From positions 558,001 through 622,000 of the forward strand of contig NZ_CP046171.1 of NCBI RefSeq assembly GCF_011801125.1: a stretch of 64,000 nt of DNA, read 5' to 3'. Source of the stretch: Nocardia brasiliensis. GTDB taxonomy: Bacteria; Actinomycetota; Actinomycetes; Mycobacteriales; Mycobacteriaceae. Below are positions 19,065 through 28,175 of the stretch, piece after piece (positions within the stretch are counted from its first letter, which is position 1; each line of letters opens with the position of its first letter). The position numbers and the translations under genes are program-made. A model generated the notes under the pieces. It ran no database searches. It was not told the origin of the DNA and saw only the letters and a program-made list of their open reading frames with translations.

Positions 19065-20044
19065 TGGCAGGCAATTCGCAGCGCCGTGGTGCGATCCGCA
19101 AGGGCGGCACGAAGAAGGGCGCCGTCGTCGGCTCCGGCGGTAAGCGCAGGCGCGGGCTGGAGGGTCGCGGCGCGACCCCGCCCGCCGAGGCACGCACCAA
19201 GCATCCCGCCGCCAAGCGGGCCGCCGCGGCGGCGAAGGCCGCGGCCGCGGGCCGTGGTGGTCCGCGCGGCGGTACGGGGCGTCCGGCCGGTCGCAAGAAC
19301 GACGACGGTCCGGAGATGGTGCTCGGTCGCAACCCGGTGGTCGAATGCCTGCGCGCGGGCGTGCCCGCCGTCGCCCTCTACGTCGCGGTGGGCACCGAGA
19401 ACGACGAGCGGCTCACCGAGAGCGTGAAACTGGCCGCCGACGCGGGCATCTCCATCCTGGAGGTGCCGCGCACCGATCTGGATCGGTTGAGCGCCAACGG
19501 AATGCATCAGGGGCTGGCCCTGCAGGTGCCGCCTTATCGCTACAGCCACCCCGACGATCTGCTCGCCGAGGTCCGCAATTCCGCGGAGCCGGCGCTGCTC
19601 GTCGCGCTGGACAACATCTCCGATCCGCGCAATCTCGGCGCCGTGATCCGCTCGGTCGCCGCGTTCGGCGGCCATGGCGTGCTGATCCCGCAGCGGCGCA
19701 GCGCCAGCGTCACCGCGGTCGCGTGGCGCACCAGTGCGGGCGCCGCGGCTCGGCTGCCCGTCGCCCGTGCCACGAATCTGACTCGTACGCTGAAGGATTG
19801 GGCCGCCCAGGGCATCCAGGTGGTTGGTCTGGACGCGGGCGGCGACACCACCCTCGACGATTTCGACGGCCGCGAGCCGACCGTCGTCGTGGTCGGCTCG
19901 GAAGGCAAGGGCCTGTCCCGGCTGGTCCGGGAGAACTGCGACGCCATCCTCGGCATCCCGATGGCGGGCCCGGTCGAGTCGCTGAACGCCTCGGTGGCAG
20001 CGGGTGTCGTGCTGGCCGAGATCGCCCGGCAGCGTCGCGCCTGA
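19064..20044 (+). CDS. rlmB: 23S rRNA (guanosine-2'-O-)-methyltransferase, RlmB/TrmH family
   Basis: 326 residues: a basic Lys/Arg/Gly/Ala-rich N-terminal extension of about 85 residues, a substrate-binding domain ([20 protein letters not shown]), then the SpoU knot domain with [37 protein letters not shown] and [12 protein letters not shown]. It methylates 23S rRNA using S-adenosylmethionine. The ATG shares bases with the cysS stop (TGATG). The long basic tail is typical of actinobacterial members. Confidence 0.93.
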
Positions 20045-20160
20045 CGGGTGCGCCGGCACCGTTGATCGGCGGGCCGGCACCGGCTCGCGCCTGCCGCACC
20101 ACGAAACACCCGGTGGCGCACCGCAACCGGTAATAGCCGCGCAGTCGCGGGGGAGCCCCG

Positions 20161-20166
20161 TAGAAT
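20161..20166 (+). promoter_or_regulatory. -10 element for leaderless gene at 20174
   Basis: TAGAAT, 5 of 6 matches to TATAAT, ends 7 nt before the GTG start; no ribosome site is present. Confidence 0.6.
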
Positions 20167-20173
20167 TCGGCTC

Positions 20174-20452
20174 GTGGTGATACCCAATCAGCCGATCGGC
20201 AACCCGGTCGAGCATCCGAACGCGACGGCGGTGCTCGCCCTCGGGGCGGCCAGCGTGCTCTGCTGCGGCGTGCTCGGCCCGGTGGCGTGGGCGATGGGCA
20301 AGCGCGCACTGGATCAGATCGAGGCGTCGAACGGCGGCTACGGCGGTCGGGTTCAGGTGATGGTCGGGTACGTGCTCGGGATCATCGGCACCATTCTGAT
20401 GATCTGCTTCGCGGTCCTCTATCTGCTGATCCTGCTGGGCGGCAACGCCTGA
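20174..20452 (+). CDS. Small DUF4190-like membrane protein
   Basis: 92 residues with two membrane helices (about 17-38 and 60-85) joined by a loop with GKRALDQIEASNGGYGGR, the signature of the DUF4190 family found in many actinomycetes. Function unknown. The GTG start at 20174 is supported by TAGAAT 7 nt upstream (leaderless). It ends 11 bp before the convergent enoyl-CoA hydratase. Confidence 0.85.
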   Translation: MVIPNQPIGNPVEHPNATAVLALGAASVLCCGVLGPVAWAMGKRALDQIEASNGGYGGRVQVMVGYVLGIIGTILMICFAVLYLLILLGGNA

Positions 20453-20463
20453 TCGATCCTCGA

Positions 20464-21273
20464 TCAGTCCAGGCTCGGGCGCTCGCGCTCGTTCTGCTCG
20501 TCCCAGGCGGGCCACTCCGTGCTGATGCTGCCGGACCATTGCGGCTGCCGGCGTTCCTTGAACGCCGCCATCGCCTCGTCACCGTCGATGCTCTTGCCGA
20601 CGTGCTGGTTGAGATCGGACTCCAGCCGCCCGACCACCGCCGGGCTCATGCCGAGCCCCTCCCACAGCAGCCGCTTGGACATCGCCACCGGCAGCGGGGC
20701 GGAACCGCCGGCGATATCGTGCGCCACGGCCAGCGCCATCGGCAGCACCTCACCGCCGGGCAGGCAGGCGTTGGTCAGGCCGAGCGCCTTGGCCTCGTCG
20801 CCGTCGAAGGTGCGCCCGGTCAGCATGATGTCCGCGGCGTTGGCCATGCCGATCAAGCGGGGCAGCGTCCAGTGCGCGTAACCGTCGGCGAGCACGCCGC
20901 GGCGCACCTGGTTGAGCCCGTAGACCGCGTCGCGCGCCATGTACCGCAGATCGCACTGCAGGGCGAGGGCGAGCCCGAGGCCGACGGCGTGGCCATTCAC
21001 CGCGGCGATCACCGGCTTACGGACCCGCCAGGGCGGCGGATCGATGGTCGCGCTGACATCGCCGACCCGACTCGACAGATCCGCACCCGCGCAGAACGCG
21101 GGCGGGGTGCCGGTGATCACCACGGCACGGATGGCATCCTCGGCGTCGCATCGCTGTAGCGCGGCGCTCAGTTCCTCGGTCATCGCCGGGGTGAAGGCAT
21201 TCTGCTGCGCGGGTCGATTGAGCGTGAGCACGGCGATGCCGCCGGAGACATCGACGAGCAAGTCCGAACTCAT
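20464..21273 (-). CDS. Enoyl-CoA hydratase/isomerase family protein
   Basis: 269 residues of the crotonase fold: VLTLNRPAQQNAFTPAMTEEL, an oxyanion loop FCAGADLSSR, and VIAAVNGHAVGLGLALALQCDL. The position usually occupied by the first catalytic Glu in hydratases (GxGxxxAxxCD region) is replaced by non-acidic residues, so it may be an isomerase or a weak hydratase. Start 21273 (not the ATG at 21297) is supported by TAACAT exactly 7 nt upstream. The substrate is unknown; it is not in the steroid cluster proper. Confidence 0.88.
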   Translation of the reverse strand: MSSDLLVDVSGGIAVLTLNRPAQQNAFTPAMTEELSAALQRCDAEDAIRAVVITGTPPAFCAGADLSSRVGDVSATIDPPPWRVRKPVIAAVNGHAVGLGLALALQCDLRYMARDAVYGLNQVRRGVLADGYAHWTLPRLIGMANAADIMLTGRTFDGDEAKALGLTNACLPGGEVLPMALAVAHDIAGGSAPLPVAMSKRLLWEGLGMSPAVVGRLESDLNQHVGKSIDGDEAMAAFKERRQPQWSGSISTEWPAWDEQNERERPSLD

Positions 21274-21280
21274 GCCAGCG

Positions 21281-21286
21281 ATGTTA
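21281..21286 (-). promoter_or_regulatory. -10 element for leaderless enoyl-CoA hydratase gene
   Basis: TAACAT on the minus strand ends 7 nt before the ATG at 21273. Confidence 0.5.
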
Positions 21287-21380
21287 GCTCTGTTCAATTT
21301 GGCGGGCAGGTCGATTCCCGGCTACTGGACCCGGCCCCTGGCGCACAAGTCCGCTCCGGCGCCCGCGGACCAACGAGGCA

Positions 21381-22550
21381 CTAGCGCAGCACCTTGCGAC
21401 CGATGGCGTACTTGTGGACCTCGGTCGGGCCGTCGTAGAGCCGGAAGGCGCGGATGTCCCGGAAGATCATCTCGACCACCGTCTCGTCGCTGATGCCGAT
21501 GCCGCCGAGCACCTGCACGCACCGGTCGGCGACCTTGAAAAGCTCTTCGGAGACGAACGATTTCGCGATCGAGCTCTCGTGCCGCGCCTTCTCGCCCTGA
21601 TCCATCAGCCAGCAGGCGTGCCAGATGGTGAGCCTGCACTGGTGCAGCGCTACCTCGTTGTCCGCCAACATGAACGACACGCCCTCGTGCTCGCCGATCG
21701 GCTTGCCGAACGCGGTGCGGGTGCGCGCGTGCTCGACCGCGATGCTCTGCGCGCGTTCGGCCGCGCCCAGCCAGCGCATGCAGTGCGTGAGCCGGGCCGG
21801 GGCCAGCCGCAGCTGGGCGTAGCGCAGTGCCTGACCGGCCTCGCCGAGCAGCGCCGATTTCGGCAGCGTGAGGTTGTCGAAGCGGACGACGCCGTGCCCG
21901 GCGACGTAGTTGCGGTCCATCGTGTTCATGGTGCGCTCGATGACGATGCCCGGCTGGTCGCCGTCGGTGAGGAACAGCGTCGGGCCCGCGGGCAGGTGCG
22001 GGTTCTCGGCGAGCCGGGCCATGATGATCCACGTCTTCGCGCCGTTGGCCCCGGTGATCAGCCATTTGCGGCCGTTGACGGTGAAGTTCTCGCCGTCGAA
22101 GCTCGCCGTGGTGGCCAGCTGTGCCGGGTCCGAGCCCGCGCCGTCCGGCTCGGTCATCGCGAACACCGACCGCTGGTGCCCGGCGATCACCGGCGCCAGG
22201 TAGCGCTCGACCTGCTCCGGATTCGCGACCTTGGACAGCAGGAACATGTTGCCCTCGTCCGGTGCCGCGCAGTTCATCGCGATCGGCCCGAGCGTCGACC
22301 AGCCCGACGCCTCGTAGATCACCGCCTGCTCGATGTGGCTGAGCCCGCGGCCGCCGAGCGCCTCGGGCGCCTGCACGGTGAGCAGCTTCTCGGCCCGTGC
22401 GAGCTCGACCAGTTCCTGGCGCAGTTCGTCGGTCGGTCCGTGCGCGGTCAGCCGGGGATCGCGCTCGTACGGAACGATCTTGTCGATGACGAACTGGCGG
22501 ACCCGATCGCGTTCGGCGGCGAGTTCGGCGGGAATCGAGAAGTCGATCAT
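21381..22550 (-). CDS. Acyl-CoA dehydrogenase
   Basis: 389 residues with the full ACAD fold. The FAD/substrate motif AMTEPDGAGSDPAQLATTA sits near 155-172, RTAFGKPIGEHEGVSFMLAD near 270, and the C-terminal VLGGIGISDETVVEMIFRDIRAFRLYDGPTE carries the usual region around the catalytic Glu. The ending DGPTEVHKYAIGRKVL is typical of FadE12-like long or branched-chain dehydrogenases. It lies 107 bp upstream of the enoyl-CoA hydratase gene in the same direction, so the two may act in one beta-oxidation route, although the leaderless promoter suggests separate transcription. Confidence 0.92.
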   Translation of the reverse strand: MIDFSIPAELAAERDRVRQFVIDKIVPYERDPRLTAHGPTDELRQELVELARAEKLLTVQAPEALGGRGLSHIEQAVIYEASGWSTLGPIAMNCAAPDEGNMFLLSKVANPEQVERYLAPVIAGHQRSVFAMTEPDGAGSDPAQLATTASFDGENFTVNGRKWLITGANGAKTWIIMARLAENPHLPAGPTLFLTDGDQPGIVIERTMNTMDRNYVAGHGVVRFDNLTLPKSALLGEAGQALRYAQLRLAPARLTHCMRWLGAAERAQSIAVEHARTRTAFGKPIGEHEGVSFMLADNEVALHQCRLTIWHACWLMDQGEKARHESSIAKSFVSEELFKVADRCVQVLGGIGISDETVVEMIFRDIRAFRLYDGPTEVHKYAIGRKVLR

Positions 22551-22617
22551 CGTTGGTCACCAATCGTTCGGGGGTGCGTGCGTCCGAGCATACGAAACCC
22601 AGCTAGAGCGACTGAAG

Positions 22618-22647
22618 GCAGCCGCCCTCAATGGATGGGCGGCCGCC
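22618..22647 (-). terminator. Terminator of the metal ABC operon
   Basis: A stem formed by GCCGCCC and GGGCGGC (extended by GGC/GCC with one mismatch) around a 9-nt loop, about 95 bp past the permease stop. Confidence 0.5.
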
Positions 22648-22740
22648 CGCAGGGGCCGTCACCCGAACGTAGGCACTGCGTGCCACACCCGCGTAGAGAT
22701 CTCCGGCCATCTTTCGGTGCGGCGCCGCGACGCCGGGCGC

Positions 22741-23610
22741 TCAGCGGACGCGGGCCAGCTTGCGGCGGCGGGTGCCGACCACCCGGCAGATCACGTAGAT
22801 CAGGAACGAGAGCGTGGTGACGAACGTCGACACCGGGACGCCGGGCGCCAGCGACAGCAGGATCCCGCCCACCGCCGCGATCTCGGCGAAGACCACGGCC
22901 AGCACGGTCGCGCGGACCGGGTCCGCGGTCAGTTGCGCCGCCGCTGCGGCGGGGGTGATCAGCAGGGCGAGCACCAGCAGCGCCCCCACGATCTGCACGC
23001 CGAAGGCCGCGGTGATGCCGAGCAGGACCGCGAAGACGATGGACAGCGCGCGGACCGGCACGCCGCGGGCGATCGCGACCTCCGGGTCCGAGCTGGCGAA
23101 CAGCAGCGGGCGGTAGACGATCGCGAGCACCGCGAGCACGCCGATGGTGGACGCGCCGAGCAGTCCGAGCCCGCCGTTGCCCACGCTGACGACCTGCCCG
23201 GTCAGCAGCGAGAACTTCGATCCGGCGCGGTCGGGACCGAGCCACAGGAACAGCACGGACAGGCCGAGCCCGAACGAGAGCACCACCGCGATCACCGAAT
23301 CGCGTTCGCGCGCACGGGTACCGAGCAGGCCGAACAGCACCGCCGCCACCACCGAACCGGCGATCGCACCGACCCCGACCCCGATCCCGGCCAGCAGCGC
23401 CGCCGCCGCGCCGGTCAGTGACAGCTCGCTGGTGCCGTGCACCGCGAACGACATCTGCCTGCTGATGATCAGCGGACCGATCACCCCGGACAGCAGCCCG
23501 AGCAGCGCCGCGGCGAGCACCGCCTGCTGCACGAAGTCGTAGGAGAGCAGGTTGACGGTGGTGCCGAAGTCGAACATCTTCGACAAGACACCGGACAGCT
23601 TGTCGGTCAC
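22741..23610 (-). CDS. Metal ABC transporter permease (ZnuB/MntB family)
   Basis: 289 residues with about eight to nine membrane helices. ISRQMSFAVHGTSELSLTGAAAALL and the C-terminal GVQIVGALLVLALLITPAAAAA are the conserved cores of ABC-3 family permeases for zinc and manganese. The GTG start overlaps the ATPase stop (GTGA). Third gene of the binding protein-ATPase-permease operon. I infer zinc over manganese from the candidate Zur-like site upstream of the operon. Confidence 0.92.
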   Translation of the reverse strand: MTDKLSGVLSKMFDFGTTVNLLSYDFVQQAVLAAALLGLLSGVIGPLIISRQMSFAVHGTSELSLTGAAAALLAGIGVGVGAIAGSVVAAVLFGLLGTRARERDSVIAVVLSFGLGLSVLFLWLGPDRAGSKFSLLTGQVVSVGNGGLGLLGASTIGVLAVLAIVYRPLLFASSDPEVAIARGVPVRALSIVFAVLLGITAAFGVQIVGALLVLALLITPAAAAAQLTADPVRATVLAVVFAEIAAVGGILLSLAPGVPVSTFVTTLSFLIYVICRVVGTRRRKLARVR

Positions 23611-24536
23611 GCGCGTACCTCGGCGTCCGGCGCGGAAACCGCTTGCCCCGCACCGTTATCGGCGCCTGCCTCGCCGTGGCAGTGCGCGCCCGCGGTGCCG
23701 AGCGCGTCCATCGTGTCCCCGGTGCCGACGACCACCAGCCGCCCGCGCACCCGCAGCACGTCCACCTCTGTTTGATACAGCTCCGAGAGCACATCCGAGG
23801 TCATCACCTCGTCCGGCGTGCCGATCCGGAACTTGCCGTCCACCAGGTACAGGACCCGATCGACCAGCGGCAGAATGGGATTGATCTCGTGGGTGACGAA
23901 AAGCACCGCGGTGTCATGGCCGCGGCGGCGTTCGTCGATCAGCTCCGCGACCAGTCGCTGATTGGCCAGATCCAGGCTGAGCAGCGGTTCGTCGCACAGC
24001 AGTACCTTCGGGTCGCCGACCAAGGCCTGGGCCACCCGCAGTCGTTGCTGTTCGCCGCCGGACATCGATTCCAGCGGCGCGTGCGCGAACTTCTCCGCGC
24101 CGACGTCGGCGATCGCGGCGGCGACCTTGCGCCTGCGCTCGGCGCGCGAGCGCAGCCCGAGGCCCCAGCGGTGTCCGTCCACGCCGAGCCCGACCAGGTC
24201 GACCCCGCGCAACTGCACCCCGGCGTCGATCGTCTTCTGTTGCGGCACATAGCCGATATCGGGATTGCCGGTGCGCGCGGGCGCGCCCGCGATCGCGGCG
24301 GTGCCCGCGCTGAGGCCGAGCTGCCCGAGCAGCACCTTCAGCAACGAGGTCTTGCCCGATCCGTTGGGGCCGAGGACGGCGACGAACTCACCGGCCGCCA
24401 CGTCCAGATCAAGGTTCTGCCAGAGCGTGCGATCGCCGAACGACAGGCGGGCGCCGTCGAGCCGGACCGCCGAGACGTCGTTCGCGGTTGCCCGCGCCGA
24501 TTCGGTGTGTTCGGTCAGCGCGGCTCCCTGGTGCAT
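23607..24536 (-). CDS. Metal ABC transporter ATP-binding protein (ZnuC-like)
   Basis: 309 residues from the ATG at 24536; the frame is open 18 codons further but those overlap the binding-protein gene. Walker A is GPNGSGKTS, signature SMSGGEQQRLRVAQAL, Walker B VLLCDEPLLSLD, and the switch His is in VTHEINPI. The C-terminal 50 residues include a Cys/His-containing segment (AHCHG). It energises metal uptake together with the permease and lipoprotein. Confidence 0.92.
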   Translation of the reverse strand: MHQGAALTEHTESARATANDVSAVRLDGARLSFGDRTLWQNLDLDVAAGEFVAVLGPNGSGKTSLLKVLLGQLGLSAGTAAIAGAPARTGNPDIGYVPQQKTIDAGVQLRGVDLVGLGVDGHRWGLGLRSRAERRRKVAAAIADVGAEKFAHAPLESMSGGEQQRLRVAQALVGDPKVLLCDEPLLSLDLANQRLVAELIDERRRGHDTAVLFVTHEINPILPLVDRVLYLVDGKFRIGTPDEVMTSDVLSELYQTEVDVLRVRGRLVVVGTGDTMDALGTAGAHCHGEAGADNGAGQAVSAPDAEVRA

Positions 24537-24544
24537 GGCGGTGG

Positions 24545-25426
24545 TCAACGCAGCGCCGCGGCGAGTGCTTCGGCGTTGCTGGTCTGCCACTGAATGTAAT
24601 CCACTCCGCTCGGCAGGGTTTCGGTCACCTCGATGACGGGTATACTGGCGGACTCGGCGATCGAGCGTAGCTCCTCGGTGATCTTGTCCTGGGTCTGCAC
24701 GTTGTAGACGAGTGCGCGAACCTGCTTGCCGGTCAACAGTTCCCGGGTGGCCGCGACCGCGGCGGGCGCCGGATCGGTCTCCTGCTCGATCGCCTCTTGG
24801 AACTCGTGCGGGGTCCGATCCTCGACACCGGCCGCCAGCAGCAGGTAGTGCGCGAGCGGCTCGGTCTGCAGCACAGGCGTTTTCGGGTGCGCGGCGGCGA
24901 TGCCGGTGGCGGTCGCGGTGATCGCGGCGAGCTTGTCCTTGAACGCGGTGGCGCGCTCGGTGTAGCCCGGCGCGTGGTCGGGGTCGAGCGCGCCCAGCTC
25001 GGCGGCGATCTTGTCGGCGACCAGCCCGACGGTTCGCAGGTCGTAGAAGACGTGCTCGTTCTTGTCGCTCTGGTCGGCCCGCAGCGCGAAGGCGTCGACC
25101 GTGCGCTTGCTCTTGCCCGCAACGGCCTTGGCCGCGAACTCGTCATAGCCGCCGCCGTTGTAGACGACCAGATCGGCGTCGCTCAGTTTCGCCGATTCGA
25201 CCGCGGCGGTCTCGTGCGAGTGCGGATCCGCGGTGGGGTCGCTGATCAGCGACTCGACCTTCGCGTCCGGTCCGGCGATCGCGGCGGCGATGTTGCCCCA
25301 GGCGTTGGTGGAGGCGATGACCGACGGCAGGCCCGAATCCTCGGTGCTCCCGCAGGCGGTGAGCGCGACCGCGGTGCTCACGCCCACGGCGATACCTGCG
25401 AGTCGGCGGGCGAGTCGGGTCTTCAC
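24545..25426 (-). CDS. Metal ABC transporter substrate-binding lipoprotein
   Basis: 293 residues. The signal peptide ends in the lipobox LTAC (Cys25). The cluster A-I fold carries metal-ligand candidates in DPTADPHSHETAAVE (two His), LQTEPLAHYLLLA (His) and the C-terminal region. A short His/Asp loop (SDPTADPHSHE) replaces the long His-rich loop of enteric ZnuA. GTG start with GGAG 6 nt upstream. First gene of the operon, with a Zur-like sequence at 25491-25505. Confidence 0.9.
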   Translation of the reverse strand: MKTRLARRLAGIAVGVSTAVALTACGSTEDSGLPSVIASTNAWGNIAAAIAGPDAKVESLISDPTADPHSHETAAVESAKLSDADLVVYNGGGYDEFAAKAVAGKSKRTVDAFALRADQSDKNEHVFYDLRTVGLVADKIAAELGALDPDHAPGYTERATAFKDKLAAITATATGIAAAHPKTPVLQTEPLAHYLLLAAGVEDRTPHEFQEAIEQETDPAPAAVAATRELLTGKQVRALVYNVQTQDKITEELRSIAESASIPVIEVTETLPSGVDYIQWQTSNAEALAAALR

Positions 25427-25490
25427 GCGGTACTCCTGGAACGCATAACAGCTGGTGAAGCACTCGAGCGGGTGAGACAGCGCAGCTTAA

Positions 25491-25505
25491 TGGAAATGGT
25501 TTCTG
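25491..25505. promoter_or_regulatory. Candidate Zur box
   Basis: TGGAAATGGTTTCTG, 65 bp before the binding-protein start, matches 10 of 15 positions of the actinobacterial Zur consensus TGAAAATGATTTTCA. It lies in a locally AT-rich stretch. Partial match only. Confidence 0.4.
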
Positions 25506-25539
25506 TTTCACTTTAGCAACTGCGCGGCGGCGACACGAG

Positions 25540-25585
25540 CCGGGCCCGTCGACCACCGCGATACCGCGGCGGCCGACGGGCCCGG
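25540..25585 (-). terminator. Terminator after the OtsB-GH15 gene
   Basis: CCGGGCCCGTCG and CGACGGGCCCGG form a perfect 12-bp stem with an inner CCGCG/CGCGG pairing, 20 bp past the stop of the fusion gene. Confidence 0.7.
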
Positions 25586-25604
25586 AACACCCACGAAGGA
25601 GGGG

Positions 25605-28175
25605 TTAAACGAGGGCCTCCACCGGTTGGCCGAGCAGCTGCGCACACCGCAGCAGACCGAGGTGGCTGTAGGCCTGCGGGTGATTACCGAGCGAACGCTC
25701 GGCAACCGGATCGTATTCCTCGCTCAGCAGTCCGGTCGGACCTGCCACATCGACGAGCTGGGCGAACAGCGCCTCGGCGTCCGAGCGCTTGCCGATCAGC
25801 AGGTACGCCTCGACCAGCCAGGCCGCGCAGAGGTGGAACCCGCCCTCGCCGCCGGGCAGCCCGTCGTCGTGGTGGTAGCGGTACACCGTCGAGCCGCTGC
25901 GCAATTCGGCCTCGGTCGCGACCACGGTCGCGGCGAAGCGCGGGTCGGACGGATCGATCAGGCCGCTCAACCCGATGTGCAGGGTGGCCGCGTCCAGATC
26001 GGTGCCGTCGTAAGCGGCGGTGTAGGACTGGACCTCGTCGTTCCAGCCCTTCGCCTTCACCTCGTCGGCGATGGTCTCGCGCAGCACCGCCCAGGCCGGG
26101 TCGACCTCGCGGTCGAACTTCTGGGCCAGCGTCAGCGCGCGATCGATGGTCATCCAGCCCATCACCTTGGAGTACACGTGATGGCGCGGGTTGCCGCGAA
26201 TCTCCCAGATGCCGTGGTCGGGCTCCTGCCAGCGGCGCTGCACCGCGGAAACCATGGCGCGCACCAGTTCCCAGTCCGCGTCGGGCAGCGCGTCGGCCGG
26301 ATCGGTGATGCCCTTGAGCTCGCGCGCGTGCGCCAGGCTCGCGATGAGATCGACGATCGGCCCGAACACGTCGAGCTGCACCTGCATGTTGGCCGCGTTG
26401 CCGACGCGCACCGGACGCGAGCCCGCGTACCCCGGCAACTGGTCGATCACGGCTTCCGGCGGCAGCGTCTCGCCGTACAACGTGTACAGCGGGTGCAGCC
26501 GCTCCGGGCCGGGCAGCGTCTCAAGCACGCGGTGCACCCAGTCGAGGAATTCCTCTGCCTCACCGAGCGAGCCGAGGGAGACCAGTGCCTGCGCGGTCAG
26601 CGAGGCGTCGCGCAGCCAGCAGTAGCGGTAGTCCCAGTTGCGCACGCCGCCGATCTCCTCCGGCAGCGACGTGGTCGCCGCGGCCAGGATGGAACCCGAC
26701 GGCGCGTGCACCAGCCCGCGCAGCGTCAGTGCCGAGCGCTTCATCAGATCCGGCTTCAGCGACGGCAGATCCAGCGTGGCGGCCCACTGCGCCCAGTAGC
26801 TTTCCGCGATCCGCCTGCGTTCCAGCTCCGCGGTGTGCGCTGGGCCGAGATCGGAGGTGCCGCAGCGCATCTCGAGCACGATCGGGCCCTGCGACGGATC
26901 GATCACGGCGCGTGCGGAGTCGTGCGTGCCGTCGCTGGTGATCTGCCATTGCAGACCGGGGGAGCGCAGCACCATCGGATCGTTGGTGCCGAGCACCCGC
27001 AGCCCGTTCGCGTCCGCCTCGATGCTCACCGGCACCTGGCCGAATTCCGGCCGCGGCGCGAAGGTCACCACGGCGCGCGCGTCGCCGGTGATCACCCTGG
27101 TGAGGTCGGTCCTGGTCGGCGCCACGTCGTGCGGCAGGTAGTCCACCACTTGCAAACTCGCCCAGCGGGTTTCGACGGTCATCGTGCTGTCGATGTAGCG
27201 CTGCGAGAGCGGCAGGCCGGGGCGCTCCGGCGCGATGGTGAAGTGGCCGGCCTGCGGGCCGCCGAGCAGATGGGCGAACACCGCCGCCGAATCCGGTTCG
27301 GGGTGACAGAACCAGGTGACCGTGGCATCGGGGGTGAGCAGCGCCACCGAGCGCGGGCTGGCCAGCATCGTCAGTCGCTCGATGCGCGGCGCGCTCGCGC
27401 CGGCCAGCCAGGTGCGCCGCTCCTCGAGCAGGAACGCCAGCGCGCAGGACACGTCCTCGGTGCTGTCGACCCGGTACTTGGCCTGGCTCTCGCCCTCGCC
27501 GACCTTGATCCCGAGATCGGGGCCGGAGAGCACGCGGAAGGCCTTCTCATCGGTCACGTCGTCACCGAAGAACACCGCGGCCGACGCACCGTGCTGGTGG
27601 CGGATGGTGTCGAGGGCGGTGCCCTTGTCGGTCTGCACCACGGCCAGCTCGATGACGGCCTTGCCCTCGGTCACCTGCACGCCGAACCAGCAGGCGGGGC
27701 CCTGTCTGACCTGAGTCAGCGCCCGGTGCCCGATCTCCGGGCTCGCGTTGCGCACGTGCAGCGCGACGCTGGCCGGCTTGATCTCGACCGTGACGCCCGG
27801 GTTCTCGGCGGCGAGCTGGGTCAGCGCCGTCTGCACCTCTTGCAGTAGGTGCTTGGCGTCGTTGTCGATCGCGTGGACGAAGCCCACGTCGAATTCCGAG
27901 CCGTGGCTACCGATCAGCTGCACTTCGACCGGCAGGCGCGAGAGCGCCGCGAGGTCGCGCAGTGCACGGCCGGAAATGACCGCGGCGGTCGTACCGGTGA
28001 GCCCGGCGAGCGCGCGTAAAGCGCTCACCGATTCCCGGTGCGGAAACGCCTTGGCCGGGTCGGACACGATGGGCGCAAGCGTCCCGTCGTAGTCCGATGC
28101 GACCAAGAGTCGTGGCACGCGCGCGACCGTCGACAGTGCACGACGAAGTTCCAGTGGCAAATCCTGTGCGCTCAC
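25605..28175 (-). CDS. Trehalose-6-phosphate phosphatase fused to GH15 hydrolase
   Basis: 856 residues, two enzymes in one chain. Residues 1-255 are an OtsB-type HAD phosphatase: DYDGTLAP with nucleophile Asp28 and Asp30, an SGR motif, and FFGDDVTDEKAF for magnesium. Residues about 265-856 are a glycoside hydrolase family 15 catalytic region with an N-terminal beta domain and an alpha/alpha barrel (GGVRNWDYRYCWLRDASLT, then WEIRGNPRHHVYSKVMGWMTIDRAL and LLSEEYDPV). Some mycobacterial GH15 proteins are trehalases, so the fusion could make trehalose and also break it down; glucoamylase activity is the alternative. GTG start with TAGGTT 6 nt upstream. Confidence 0.9.
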   Translation of the reverse strand: MSAQDLPLELRRALSTVARVPRLLVASDYDGTLAPIVSDPAKAFPHRESVSALRALAGLTGTTAAVISGRALRDLAALSRLPVEVQLIGSHGSEFDVGFVHAIDNDAKHLLQEVQTALTQLAAENPGVTVEIKPASVALHVRNASPEIGHRALTQVRQGPACWFGVQVTEGKAVIELAVVQTDKGTALDTIRHQHGASAAVFFGDDVTDEKAFRVLSGPDLGIKVGEGESQAKYRVDSTEDVSCALAFLLEERRTWLAGASAPRIERLTMLASPRSVALLTPDATVTWFCHPEPDSAAVFAHLLGGPQAGHFTIAPERPGLPLSQRYIDSTMTVETRWASLQVVDYLPHDVAPTRTDLTRVITGDARAVVTFAPRPEFGQVPVSIEADANGLRVLGTNDPMVLRSPGLQWQITSDGTHDSARAVIDPSQGPIVLEMRCGTSDLGPAHTAELERRRIAESYWAQWAATLDLPSLKPDLMKRSALTLRGLVHAPSGSILAAATTSLPEEIGGVRNWDYRYCWLRDASLTAQALVSLGSLGEAEEFLDWVHRVLETLPGPERLHPLYTLYGETLPPEAVIDQLPGYAGSRPVRVGNAANMQVQLDVFGPIVDLIASLAHARELKGITDPADALPDADWELVRAMVSAVQRRWQEPDHGIWEIRGNPRHHVYSKVMGWMTIDRALTLAQKFDREVDPAWAVLRETIADEVKAKGWNDEVQSYTAAYDGTDLDAATLHIGLSGLIDPSDPRFAATVVATEAELRSGSTVYRYHHDDGLPGGEGGFHLCAAWLVEAYLLIGKRSDAEALFAQLVDVAGPTGLLSEEYDPVAERSLGNHPQAYSHLGLLRCAQLLGQPVEALV

